Assembly (NCBI GenBank): GCA_028287745.1
Contig: JAQBPB010000080.1
Span: 1-64,000 of the forward strand
Length of the DNA stretch: 64,000 nucleotides
DNA from: Chloroflexota bacterium
GTDB lineage: Bacteria; Chloroflexota; Chloroflexia; Chloroheliales; Chloroheliaceae
Direction: 5' to 3'
Both the position numbers and the translations under genes were made by a program. Shown here piece after piece: positions 32,495-40,526 of this stretch; position 1 is the first letter of the stretch; each line of letters starts with the position of its first letter. The notes beneath the pieces were generated by a model. It had not been told where the DNA came from and did not search any database. It worked only from the letters and a program-made list of their open reading frames with translations.

Positions 32495-34546
32495 ATGTTA
32501 AACAGGTGGCAGTCCGAACCGGTCTTAAATGCCGGGGCTCTAGATCAACTGGTGTACCAATCTCGCATGGTCGGCGAAGAGGAAAGCCTGGTGCTATGGG
32601 GCGGCGGTAATAATAGTGTAAAACAACCCGCCGTGGACCTGCTCGGCCAGCCGATTGAAGTAATGTACATCAAAGGCAGCGGCAGCGATATGAAGAGCAT
32701 AATTCCCGCCCAGTACCCGGCGGTCCGGCTGGATTATGTACTTCCGCTCTTCGAGCGCGAAGAAATGAGTGATGAAGACATGGTGGCCTACCTGGCGCGC
32801 TGCTTGATTGACCCGACCAGCCCCCGGCCTTCCATTGAAACTTTGCTGCACGCCTTCTTGCCGCACCGGGCCATTTTACACACCCATACCGATGCTATCT
32901 TATCCCTGACAAATACGGTCGGCCGCGAAGAAACCGTCCGCGAGTGCTTTGGCGACCGGGTGGTCCTGGTGCCGTATTACCTGCCGGGCTTTAAGCTGAG
33001 CAAGCAGGTCGGCCTGCTGGCCGCGCAGCACCCCGAAGCCGAAGCGCTCATTTTGATGAACCACGGGCTGATTACCTGGGGTAACGACTCCCAGGAAGCG
33101 TACGACAATCACATCCGGTTGGTTACTGAAGCCGAGGATTTCGTCAAGAGCAAGCGCCAGGTCCAGGCCCAGGTCCAGGCCCAGGCCCAGGCCGCCCCTT
33201 CTACCCCGGCGATTGAGCCAGAAGCGGTAGCGCCTATTTTGCGCGGCCTGCTCAGCACCGAAAAGCCGTGGATTCTGGGTTTTGACAACAGCCCTGAAGT
33301 AATGCAATTCCTGAGCCGCCCGGACCTGCATACGATTACCCAGGTCGGACCGGCCACCCCGGACCACATGCTTTACACCAAACGCTTCCCGCTTGTGGTC
33401 GAGCTTACCGACCCCAACCCGGAACAGGTCCACAGCCAGTTTGCCGAAGCTCTCAATAAATATACAACGGCCTACCGGCAGTATTTCAGCTTAAATGCCA
33501 AAGCGGGCGCGGTCATGCTGGACGCTTTGCCCCGCATAGTCCTGGTGCCGGGCGTCGGAATGTGGACCCTGGGTAAGGATGCGCGGGCGGCCCGGATTGT
33601 GACCGACATTTACCGGCATACCATGAACATTATTGCCGATGCCCAGACCCTGGGCGGCTTTGCGACGCTTTCCGACGAGAACGCTTTTAACGCCGAATAC
33701 TGGCCGTTGGAGCTGTACAAGTTGACCCTGCTGCCCAAAGAAAAAGACCTCGCCCGGAGAATCGTCCTGGTCACCGGGGCGGCCAGCGGGATTGGCCGGG
33801 CGATTGCCCGGCGGTTGGCCGAAGAAGGCGCCCATGTAGTTGTTACCGACTTAAACGGTGAGGGTGCGGAAACCGTCGCGGCCGAAATCCGCCAGAAACA
33901 GGGCCTGAACCGGGCCATCGGGCTTAAACTGGACGTGACCAACCTGGAACAGGTCGAAGAAGCTTTCAAAGCGGCCTGCCGGGCCTACGGCGGTCTGGAT
34001 ATCCTGGTCAGCAACGCCGGGATTGCCCCGGTCGGCGCGATTGACCGCCTGAGCCAGCGGGACTGGGACATGAGCCTGGCAATCAACACTACCGGCCATT
34101 TCCTGGTGACACGGGCCAGCCTCAATATTCTGAAGAAGCAGAGTATCGGCGGCAGCTTAATCTATAACGCCACCAAAAACGTCACGGCCCCCGGTAAAGA
34201 TTTCGGAGCCTACAGCGTCGCCAAGGCGGCCGAAGCTCAACTGTGCCGGATTGTCGCTATCGAGGGCGGCGAGTTTGGCATCCGCGCCAATATGCTCAAC
34301 CCCGATGCAATCTTTGAAGGCTCGCAACTGTGGAGCGAAGACCTGAAAAACAAACGGGCCAACGCTTACGGTATTAGCGTCGAAGAACTGCCTAACTTCT
34401 ACCGGCAGCGCAATCTTTTGAAGGTTGAAGTGACCGCCGAGGACGTAGCCGAAGCGGCCCTCTTCCTGGCCGGACCACGCGCGGCCAAAACTACCGGGGC
34501 CATGATCCCGGTCGATGGCGGCGTGAAAGAAGCCTTCCCCCGCTAA
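32495..34546 (+). CDS. Bifunctional class II aldolase / short-chain dehydrogenase, rhamnulose-1-phosphate type
   Basis: Fusion of 683 residues like B. subtilis YuxG, called RhaEW in rhamnose catabolism. The N-terminal class II aldolase domain (about 10-235) has the metal-binding His residues of ILHTHTDAI and LILMNHGLITWGN. The C-terminal SDR domain (about 425-683) has VTGAASGIGRA, the NAG motif (SNAGIAP) and the YSVAK catalytic pair. Known members split L-rhamnulose 1-phosphate and oxidise the lactaldehyde made. The two domains are joined by a Gln/Ala/Val linker near residue 225, encoded by six CAGGYC hexamers (33158-33193). No other rhamnose genes are adjacent; the sugar importer and aldose epimerase lie far downstream. 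Confidence 0.92.
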   Translation: MLNRWQSEPVLNAGALDQLVYQSRMVGEEESLVLWGGGNNSVKQPAVDLLGQPIEVMYIKGSGSDMKSIIPAQYPAVRLDYVLPLFEREEMSDEDMVAYLARCLIDPTSPRPSIETLLHAFLPHRAILHTHTDAILSLTNTVGREETVRECFGDRVVLVPYYLPGFKLSKQVGLLAAQHPEAEALILMNHGLITWGNDSQEAYDNHIRLVTEAEDFVKSKRQVQAQVQAQAQAAPSTPAIEPEAVAPILRGLLSTEKPWILGFDNSPEVMQFLSRPDLHTITQVGPATPDHMLYTKRFPLVVELTDPNPEQVHSQFAEALNKYTTAYRQYFSLNAKAGAVMLDALPRIVLVPGVGMWTLGKDARAARIVTDIYRHTMNIIADAQTLGGFATLSDENAFNAEYWPLELYKLTLLPKEKDLARRIVLVTGAASGIGRAIARRLAEEGAHVVVTDLNGEGAETVAAEIRQKQGLNRAIGLKLDVTNLEQVEEAFKAACRAYGGLDILVSNAGIAPVGAIDRLSQRDWDMSLAINTTGHFLVTRASLNILKKQSIGGSLIYNATKNVTAPGKDFGAYSVAKAAEAQLCRIVAIEGGEFGIRANMLNPDAIFEGSQLWSEDLKNKRANAYGISVEELPNFYRQRNLLKVEVTAEDVAEAALFLAGPRAAKTTGAMIPVDGGVKEAFPR

Positions 34547-34573
34547 GACGGTTCCAGCCTGCCTTGTATAGAA

Positions 34574-34616
34574 AAAAGCCGGTCCTAGATTGCTCTAGTG
34601 ACCGGCTTTTCTTTTT
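34574..34616 (+). terminator. Intrinsic terminator, works in both directions
   Basis: AAAAGCCGGTC (34574-34584) pairs with GACCGGCTTTT (34600-34610). The loop can extend the stem (CTAGA/TCTAG). T-rich ends on both sides serve the convergent folE too. Confidence 0.85.
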
Positions 34617-34644
34617 GACAGCCTGTTATCTGGCCGGGTTTTAT

Positions 34645-35391
34645 TCAAAGACGCCGGTCAGAGGAAACCAGGTTTAAGAATTCCTGGCGGGTCTTGCTGT
34701 CCTCGCGGAAATCACCGAGCAAGCAACTGGCGACCGTGCTGGAATTCTGCTTCTGGACGCCCCGCATCATCATGCAGAGGTGATAAGCTTCAGTGACCAC
34801 ACCAACCCCATGCGGGTGCAGCAAGTCCTGGAGAGCGTTGGCAATCTGGGTAGTCAGGCGTTCCTGGACCTGCAACCGGCGGCTAAAGACATCCACAATC
34901 CGGGGCAGCTTGGAAAGGCCCACAATCTTGCCGTTGGGAATGTAGGCGATATGGCATTTTCCGTAAAACGGCAGCATGTGATGCTCGCACATGCTGTACA
35001 TTTCAATATCCCGGACAACCACCATCTCATCATAATCTTCTTCAAATACAGCGTCACCCAGCACGTCCTGGACATTTTTTGTGTAGCCGTCGGTTAAGAA
35101 GGCCAGGCTGCGGCGGACCCGCTTCGGGGTATCTTTCAGGCCAGGCCGGGCCGGGTCTTCGCCCAACGAAGTCAACACCTCTTGCAACAGACCTTCAAGG
35201 TTGGTATTAGCCGCCTGAATCTCAGGGTCAACCGGGTTTTTCTCCTCGGTAACCAGGCGGTGGAAATTGGGCAGTATCAGACCCTCTCTGGCTTCAGCGT
35301 TTTTATTACCGGTGCCGTTACTACCCAGAGCCGCCTTGTTCAGGCTATCAGGACGGTTTAATTGTTCGTTATCTTTATTGATTGCCACCAT
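34645..35391 (-). CDS. folE: GTP cyclohydrolase I
   Basis: First enzyme of tetrahydrofolate (and pterin) synthesis, turning GTP into dihydroneopterin triphosphate. The core (about 65-248) has the zinc-binding [28 protein letters not shown] and the C-terminal zinc Cys in [19 protein letters not shown] (shown in part as LCMMMRGV). These are the residues of the type IA enzyme. The first 60 residues, rich in Asn, Lys and Glu, are not part of the domain and are probably flexible. ATG with AGAGAG upstream is taken as the start. It is a single gene converging on the aldolase/dehydrogenase. Confidence 0.96.
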   Translation of the reverse strand: MVAINKDNEQLNRPDSLNKAALGSNGTGNKNAEAREGLILPNFHRLVTEEKNPVDPEIQAANTNLEGLLQEVLTSLGEDPARPGLKDTPKRVRRSLAFLTDGYTKNVQDVLGDAVFEEDYDEMVVVRDIEMYSMCEHHMLPFYGKCHIAYIPNGKIVGLSKLPRIVDVFSRRLQVQERLTTQIANALQDLLHPHGVGVVTEAYHLCMMMRGVQKQNSSTVASCLLGDFREDSKTRQEFLNLVSSDRRL

Positions 35392-35875
35392 TAGCTCTCT
35401 TTCTTTAAGAACCAGTAATTAGCCGGATTATAATTAGCAGAATTCTATTATAACGGTTTATTTATTTCAAACTTTCTGGTTTGCCATCCAAAGTGATTCA
35501 CAACTTTGAGCGAGTAATAATAATACGGTCTCCAGTTTAAGGCAAGATTGCCCATGCTGAAAATTTTATTATGTTATATATTATACCCAAATTTCAGGCC
35601 GGAAGAATAGGATTACCCGTATCTTTAAGTAAATTCGAACGCGATTACAGGCTCGAATCTGGCACTTTTACCCGGTTTTGAGGATAAATATTATAAGCGT
35701 TACAGGAAACCGTTGAACCCATAATAAAAAGGTGGGCTAATTGCGGGCAAGCAAACCAGTAAGAAATCTGGTGTACCGGACGCTAGCGCCGGTCGGGAAA
35801 TAGAAGTAAATTAGTGTGGTACGGGGCAGTTCTTGAGAATAACTGCCCGGTAAGTAGAAGGAGTAGTGGGTTAGT
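35392..35875. other. Divergent gap between folE and the WYL-like gene
   Basis: AT-rich, with several TATAAT-like sites on both strands (for example 35447-35452 on the minus strand) but no well-spaced -35. Near the plus-strand gene, GGGCAGTT (35824-35831) and AACTGCCC (35841-35848) form a perfect 8-bp inverted repeat, a possible operator or hairpin. No gene is seen. Confidence 0.5.
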
Positions 35876-36364
35876 ATGGAAGATATTGCGGTAGCTTTAC
35901 GGGTTTTAATAGCAGCCGCCAAAACTTCACCTGAGAACGCCGATGTGATGTGGCAAGCCGCGCGCTTGCTGCTCAACTCACCGGCGGCCCGCCAGGTAGT
36001 AAAGATGGCGGAAGAATTCAAGAACCCTAAAAATGAAACCAGTCTGACACCGGCTGAACCGGAAATGGTCCTCAATTTCGGCCCGGTCAAGGCAGAATTT
36101 GATTACCTGGATGAAACCGGGCTGTATACTCACCGGACGGTTTATGTAATGGCCCTGATAGATGGCCGGGATATTAAGCGCAATGAGAATTTGCCACCAG
36201 CCGACCGTTATGGCTATTTATTAACCGGGTATTGCACCCTGCGCAAGCAAATTCGGTCTTTCCGGTCGAGCCGCATCAGCAATCTGCGCACTTTCACCGA
36301 AGGAAAGCCGCTACAGGCCAACCGGCAGTGGAAAACCCCACAAATTGTTAAAATGGCAAGTTAA
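35876..36364 (+). CDS. Small WYL-like domain protein
   Basis: Soluble protein of 162 residues. The first 60 residues look helical. Residues about 72-140 resemble the beta-rich WYL ligand-binding fold: a strand pair around FDYLDETGLYTHRTVYVMAL, then GYLLTGYCTLRKQIRSFRSS with the RI that closes the usual LxGYCxLRxExRxFxxxRI pattern. The WYL triad itself is absent and there is no helix-turn-helix. WYL proteins usually couple ligand binding to DNA binding; this one could be a stand-alone sensor or a partner. The match is by eye and needs a profile search. AAGGAG lies 12 bases before the ATG. Confidence 0.6.
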   Translation: MEDIAVALRVLIAAAKTSPENADVMWQAARLLLNSPAARQVVKMAEEFKNPKNETSLTPAEPEMVLNFGPVKAEFDYLDETGLYTHRTVYVMALIDGRDIKRNENLPPADRYGYLLTGYCTLRKQIRSFRSSRISNLRTFTEGKPLQANRQWKTPQIVKMAS

Positions 36365-36371
36365 GAAACGG

Positions 36372-36403
36372 GCCCGGCAGCACCGGGCAAGGGTCTATTT
36401 TTT
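36372..36403 (+). terminator. Weak intrinsic terminator after the WYL-like gene
   Basis: GCCCGG (36372-36377) pairs with CCGGGC (36383-36388). The T-run comes about nine bases later, so efficiency is doubtful. Confidence 0.4.
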
Positions 36404-36558
36404 CAAACCCGGTTGAGTGAAAATTTAAGAAATTCTCGGACGTAACAGGTGGGAATTAAGGTCTATTGCGCCGGGCTCAAAAACCGTTTACAATAGTTCA
36501 AGATTACATAACAATTAAAGTAGAGTTTTGAACGGTTTCAGCTGTGAGGTAGCCTGCA

Positions 36559-37116
36559 ATGACCTTTATAGATATTATCCTGTTATTAGGAATGATGGTC
36601 CTTTTATATGTTTGTTTTACAAAGGGCCTGCTAAAGGTAATAACGGTCCTGCTAGGTATGTATGCAGGTCTACAGATAGCAGCTCTTTTTTATAGAATTT
36701 TCGCCGATATAACTGCCGATAAGACCAATATCAGTTCGGTTATTACCAACCAGATTGTCTGGTTCTTCGGGCTATGGGTGGCCTGGTCGATTATCTTTAC
36801 CCTGGTGGCCTGGAGCTTCATCCGGCATTTTGAACTGCCGAAGTGGGCTCTCAGTTTAGACCAGGTGGGCGGGTTAGTTCTAGGCTTACTGGCAGTTATA
36901 TTCGGGTTTATGATTTTTGGTTATGTCTTTAAGAACCTTATCACCATGCTGTGGTACGGCTCAGGCCGCCCGACCAATACACTCTTTATGATAAAAGAAG
37001 GGTTTGACAATTCTTTCCTGATGGACCTCTTTGGTACTTTTAAGGGTTTCTTTGTAAATATCCTGTCACCCTGGATACCGGTAAAAGAGCTGCCGGTCTT
37101 TAGTGATAATCTCTAA
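36559..37116 (+). CDS. CvpA family membrane protein
   Basis: Integral membrane protein of 185 residues with four hydrophobic segments (about 4-22, 26-46, 68-92, 103-128) and a short soluble tail. The pattern [20 protein letters not shown] and the second-half [17 protein letters not shown] is that of CvpA/colicin V production proteins. Their exact job is unknown; links to envelope stress and purF neighbourhood are reported. Here the neighbour is purE, on the opposite strand, and the 3' ends overlap by four bases. ATG with GAGGT about nine bases upstream. Confidence 0.85.
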   Translation: MTFIDIILLLGMMVLLYVCFTKGLLKVITVLLGMYAGLQIAALFYRIFADITADKTNISSVITNQIVWFFGLWVAWSIIFTLVAWSFIRHFELPKWALSLDQVGGLVLGLLAVIFGFMIFGYVFKNLITMLWYGSGRPTNTLFMIKEGFDNSFLMDLFGTFKGFFVNILSPWIPVKELPVFSDNL

Positions 37117-37625
37117 GCTTTTAGCTTAAGGTTCAGGTTCTTGGCCCGCGACTGCCGGGCCAGTTCTTCTTTATAGTCCACCATTTTTTGCAAAAGCGCC
37201 TGGTCGTGCGCGGCCAGAATCTGGACCGCCAGCAGCCCGGCGTTCTTGCCACCGCCAATCGCAACCGTCGCGACCGGCACGCCCGGCGGCATCTGGACGA
37301 TAGATAGCAGTGAATCCCACCCGCTTAAAGTAGAAGTATGCACAGGCACCCCGATTACCGGCAGGGGAGTAAAGGCGGCCACCATACCGGGGAGGTGGGC
37401 TGCCCCACCTGCCCCGGCAATAATTACTTTCAAGCCTCGCTCGTGAGCGGTCCGGGCATAGTCGGCCATATCCTGGGGCGTCCGGTGCGCCGAAACTACT
37501 CTTACCTCAAAACTTACCCCAAACTCGGCGCAAATATCAGCGGCAGGCTGAAGGGTCGCCAGGTCCGAGTCACTACCCATTATTATGCCGACCAGCGGCC
37601 CTGAATTGTTCCCTGTGTCACTCAC
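37113..37625 (-). CDS. purE: N5-carboxyaminoimidazole ribonucleotide mutase
   Basis: Purine-pathway enzyme of 170 residues that converts N5-CAIR to CAIR. The phosphate-binding [10 protein letters not shown], the active-site SAHRTP and the GGAAHLPG and GVPVHT segments define class I PurE. The GTG start is set by AGGAG nine bases upstream. No purK is adjacent. Its 3' end overlaps that of the CvpA gene. Confidence 0.96.
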   Translation of the reverse strand: MSDTGNNSGPLVGIIMGSDSDLATLQPAADICAEFGVSFEVRVVSAHRTPQDMADYARTAHERGLKVIIAGAGGAAHLPGMVAAFTPLPVIGVPVHTSTLSGWDSLLSIVQMPPGVPVATVAIGGGKNAGLLAVQILAAHDQALLQKMVDYKEELARQSRAKNLNLKLKA

Positions 37626-37649
37626 TAAAGGCTTCTCCTGAAAGCAATC

Positions 37650-38669
37650 TTATTTTTCTTCGTCGAATTTGAACTGTTCAACCTGGAACTTACCGTGACC
37701 CTTAATCCGTTTTAGGTCGGACACCAAATCTTCATCAGCATCTTTACCGTGTAACTCGGACAAAGCCAGCAGTTCGCCGGTAATTTTGTCGAGCTCTTCT
37801 TCCCGGCTGATGGCCCAGCGGTTGAACTGGTGTGGTTCGACCGGGGCTTTACCCAGGAACTTTTGGTTGAAGTCCAACTCCATGTCCGGCTGGGCATCCA
37901 TCCCGGCGACGGCTTCGCCAATCGTACCCATATGGGTCATATGCCAGACCGCTTTGTCGCTAATCAAACTATTGCGCTGCTCCGGGTTCTGGCTGACAAA
38001 AGCCTGGTGCAAATAAATCAGGATGGTTTCGTATTCCTGGCGGATGCGGCTGTTCAACATGCGGACCAGCGGGTGGTCATCGCGGCCCTCATCTTTCATA
38101 TCGGCCGGTACGGCATCGCCCTGTTCATTAAGTTCAAGGTCCTGGGAAGGTGGGTTGGGGTCATTGTTCCAGGGGCCGGTATCTTCATTCTTAACTTCTC
38201 TTTCAGGATTGCCGCCCATTTCCCCGATGAAATCTTTAAATTTGCCCTGGTGAAAAATCTCGTCCATCAGGATGCGTTTGAGATAAGTCTTTACTTTGTG
38301 ATTATCAATAGCTTGAATATGGTCGCGGTACTGGTCAATCGCCCGCTGCTCGGCATCCACGTCCAGTGCCAGCAAATCGAGGGTACTGGGGCCGTCCAGG
38401 AAGATAGGGTCGCGCAGCATGGTCGGGTCGCCGCCGAACTCTACCACCAGTTCCCCTAACCAGCGAAAGTGGCGCATTTCGTCACGGGCAATACCTTCGA
38501 TCTCAGAGGGGACTTCTCCGGCATCTTCCCCGATTTTATAAGCATGCTGCAAATACTGGATAATAGCGGCGTGTTCACCTTTCATATCATCCTGCAGCAA
38601 AGCAACAATTTCCTCATTAGTAATTGCTTTTTGGCCCTGAATGGGCATATCGTCACCAGAATAAGGCAT
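37650..38669 (-). CDS. Double ferritin-like domain protein
   Basis: Soluble protein of 339 residues. The N-terminal half is a four-helix ferritin-like bundle with a full diiron ligand set: Glu32, Glu64-x-x-His67, Glu107 and Glu137-x-x-His140. This is the layout of bacterioferritin and rubrerythrin-like oxidoreductases. An acidic linker (about 150-195) joins a second helical half (195-339) that has the same helix spacing but has lost most ligands (WHMTHM in place of ExxH). It may protect against peroxide or handle iron, fitting an aerobic lifestyle with the catalase further on. The start at 38669 has AAGGAG nine bases upstream. Its stop lies 24 bases before purE, so the two may share a transcript. 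Confidence 0.82.
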   Translation of the reverse strand: MPYSGDDMPIQGQKAITNEEIVALLQDDMKGEHAAIIQYLQHAYKIGEDAGEVPSEIEGIARDEMRHFRWLGELVVEFGGDPTMLRDPIFLDGPSTLDLLALDVDAEQRAIDQYRDHIQAIDNHKVKTYLKRILMDEIFHQGKFKDFIGEMGGNPEREVKNEDTGPWNNDPNPPSQDLELNEQGDAVPADMKDEGRDDHPLVRMLNSRIRQEYETILIYLHQAFVSQNPEQRNSLISDKAVWHMTHMGTIGEAVAGMDAQPDMELDFNQKFLGKAPVEPHQFNRWAISREEELDKITGELLALSELHGKDADEDLVSDLKRIKGHGKFQVEQFKFDEEK

Positions 38670-38739
38670 TGCCGGTCTCTCCTTTGCATTCTGTTAAATT
38701 GCATTTAAGCAGCCAAACACTATTTCCGAATTTTAGCCA

Positions 38740-38768
38740 AGTATAGCCTATAGCTCTCTGGACGTAAA
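38740..38768 (-). promoter_or_regulatory. Promoter of the ferritin-like gene
   Basis: TTTACG (38768-38763), 17 bases, TATACT (38745-38740) on the minus strand. Confidence 0.65.
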
Positions 38769-38811
38769 CCCAAAAGTCTTTGAATACCTGAATCGTAAAT
38801 CGCAATAGTTA

Positions 38812-38840
38812 TTGACCAATTATTTAGAAAAGAGTAAAGT
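38812..38840 (+). promoter_or_regulatory. Promoter of the AAA-VWA operon
   Basis: TTGACC (38812-38817), 17 bases, TAAAGT (38835-38840). The leader to 39076 is about 230 bases. Confidence 0.6.
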
Positions 38841-39075
38841 TAAAATATGTCAGGTCAGTCCCAACCTTGCCTGCGCCAGGTATGAAAGGTGGACCATTCT
38901 ATTTGGGGGAGCTTACCTAATCAGCGAAACTGCTCCATATTATTCCCACGTCTACTAAAATTAACTGTCTGAATAATAATTTTTTGTAAATCGTGTAACA
39001 CGCCATCTGCCGCCTCCTTTTATTTCCAATATCTTTAGAAGTGTCGGTTCTTGGCCTTGAAGGAGAAATACCTAA

Positions 39076-40491
39076 ATGACTGCGCCAGCTAATTCTACTA
39101 ATAAACCCACTACTCTTGGTGAATTGCGCGAAAGCGGCTATAAATCGCTTACGGTTAAAGAAGAAATGCGCAAGAACCTTATTGAGAAAATGAAAAAGGG
39201 TGATGATATTTTCCCCGGTATTATCGGGTACGAAGAGACCGTCATACCTCAAATTGAAAACGCTATTTTATCCGGCCAGGATATTGTCTTTTTGGGTGAA
39301 CGCGGCCAGGCCAAGACCAGGATTGCGCGCAGCCTCATCAATTTGCTTGACGCTGAAGTGCCGGTAGTGACCGGCGGCGACCTGAATGATGACCCACTCC
39401 GGCCGATTTCGGCCCAGGCCCGGGCTATTATCGCGGAACTCGGCGACCAGACACCGGTCGAATGGCTGCCCCGTGAACGGCGTTACGGTGAAAAGTTAGC
39501 CACACCGGATATTACTATCTCCGACCTGATCGGTGAGGTTGACCCGATTAAAGTAGCCGAAGGGCGCTACCTGTCGGACGAATTGACCATTCACTACGGC
39601 TTGATTCCGCGCACTAACCGGGGTATTTTCGCCCTGAACGAATTACCTGACCTTGCCGAACGCATTCAGGTAGGTATGCTCAATATTATGGAAGAACGCG
39701 ACGTCCAGATACGCGGTTACAAAATCCGCCTGGACCTGGACGTGTTCGTGGTGGCTTCGGCCAACCCGGAGGACTATACCAACCGGGGCCGGATTGTCAC
39801 GCCCTTAAAGGACCGCTTTGGCAGCGAAATCCGGACGCACTATCCCCGTACCATCGAGCATGAGATAAAAATCATTGAACAGGAGTCGATGCAGTTCAAG
39901 ACTGAAGGCATCGAAATCATTGTTCCGAGCTTTATGAAAGAAGTTATCGCGGAGATAACTCACGAAGCCCGCCGCAGCCCGGATATCAGCCAGCGCAGCG
40001 GCGTTAGCGCCCGCGTGACCATCAGCAACTACGAGAATATTATCAGTAACTCGCTGCGCCGGGCTATCCGCCTGGGCGAACGCGCCGCCGCGCCGCGCAT
40101 CTCGGACCTGCACGCGATTGTCAGCAGCACCGCCGGAAAGATCGAACTGGAAACAGTCGGCGATAACAAAGAAGAACGCGTGGTTGAGAAACTTATCCAA
40201 AAAGCAATCGTAAGCACCTTCAACCGCTATTTCAGCGTGGTGGATTTCGAGCAGCTTATCCGAGGCTTTGACGCGGGCCTGAACATGGAGTCGTCCGAGT
40301 TGATGCCTTCTATGGAATATGTCCATCAGGCCGCCGAAGTAGCCGAGATAAAGAAGGCGGTTGCCAAACTCCAGGCCCAGGGCAGCCCGGTAACCGTTGC
40401 ATCAGCCGTAGAGTTCGTCCTGGAAGGCTTGCACCTGAACCGCAAGCTGAACAAGGACCGGGGCGAAGGCAAGGCCCGCTACCGCCGTTAG
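39076..40491 (+). CDS. AAA+ ATPase, magnesium-chelatase ChlI-like
   Basis: Cytoplasmic AAA+ protein of 471 residues related to the I subunit of magnesium chelatase and to MoxR-type ATPases. The P-loop is FLGERGQAKT (Gln for the usual Gly-x-Gly form) around residue 73. Walker B is in GIFALNELPDL. Sensor 1 sits in VVASANPEDYTNRG with an arginine-finger region following in PLKDRFGSEIRTHYP. The C-terminal lid (about 300-470) is helical. AAA proteins of this kind remodel targets together with a von Willebrand A-domain partner, which is the next gene. No chlorophyll or cobalamin chelatase large subunit is in view, so the role is not pigment synthesis on this evidence. AAGGAG 11 bases before the ATG. 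Confidence 0.88.
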   Translation: MTAPANSTNKPTTLGELRESGYKSLTVKEEMRKNLIEKMKKGDDIFPGIIGYEETVIPQIENAILSGQDIVFLGERGQAKTRIARSLINLLDAEVPVVTGGDLNDDPLRPISAQARAIIAELGDQTPVEWLPRERRYGEKLATPDITISDLIGEVDPIKVAEGRYLSDELTIHYGLIPRTNRGIFALNELPDLAERIQVGMLNIMEERDVQIRGYKIRLDLDVFVVASANPEDYTNRGRIVTPLKDRFGSEIRTHYPRTIEHEIKIIEQESMQFKTEGIEIIVPSFMKEVIAEITHEARRSPDISQRSGVSARVTISNYENIISNSLRRAIRLGERAAAPRISDLHAIVSSTAGKIELETVGDNKEERVVEKLIQKAIVSTFNRYFSVVDFEQLIRGFDAGLNMESSELMPSMEYVHQAAEVAEIKKAVAKLQAQGSPVTVASAVEFVLEGLHLNRKLNKDRGEGKARYRR

Positions 40492-40526
40492 TAACACTTT
40501 TGTAGTTTTGGAAAGCAGTAAAACCT

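Larger units (their letters stand above)
38670..39075. other. Divergent gap between ferritin-like and AAA genes
   Basis: Holds two well-spaced promoters facing outward (38740-38768 minus, 38812-38840 plus) and a plus-strand leader of about 230 bases with no fold I can name. Confidence 0.6.

Noticed and set aside
33158..33193. CAGGYC hexamer run as a microsatellite of regulatory interest
   Set aside because: It is in frame and encodes the Gln/Val/Ala linker between two enzyme domains.
37113..37116. Four-base overlap of the CvpA and purE gene ends as a sign of misassembly
   Set aside because: Both stop codons are intact and short convergent overlaps are common in compact genomes.
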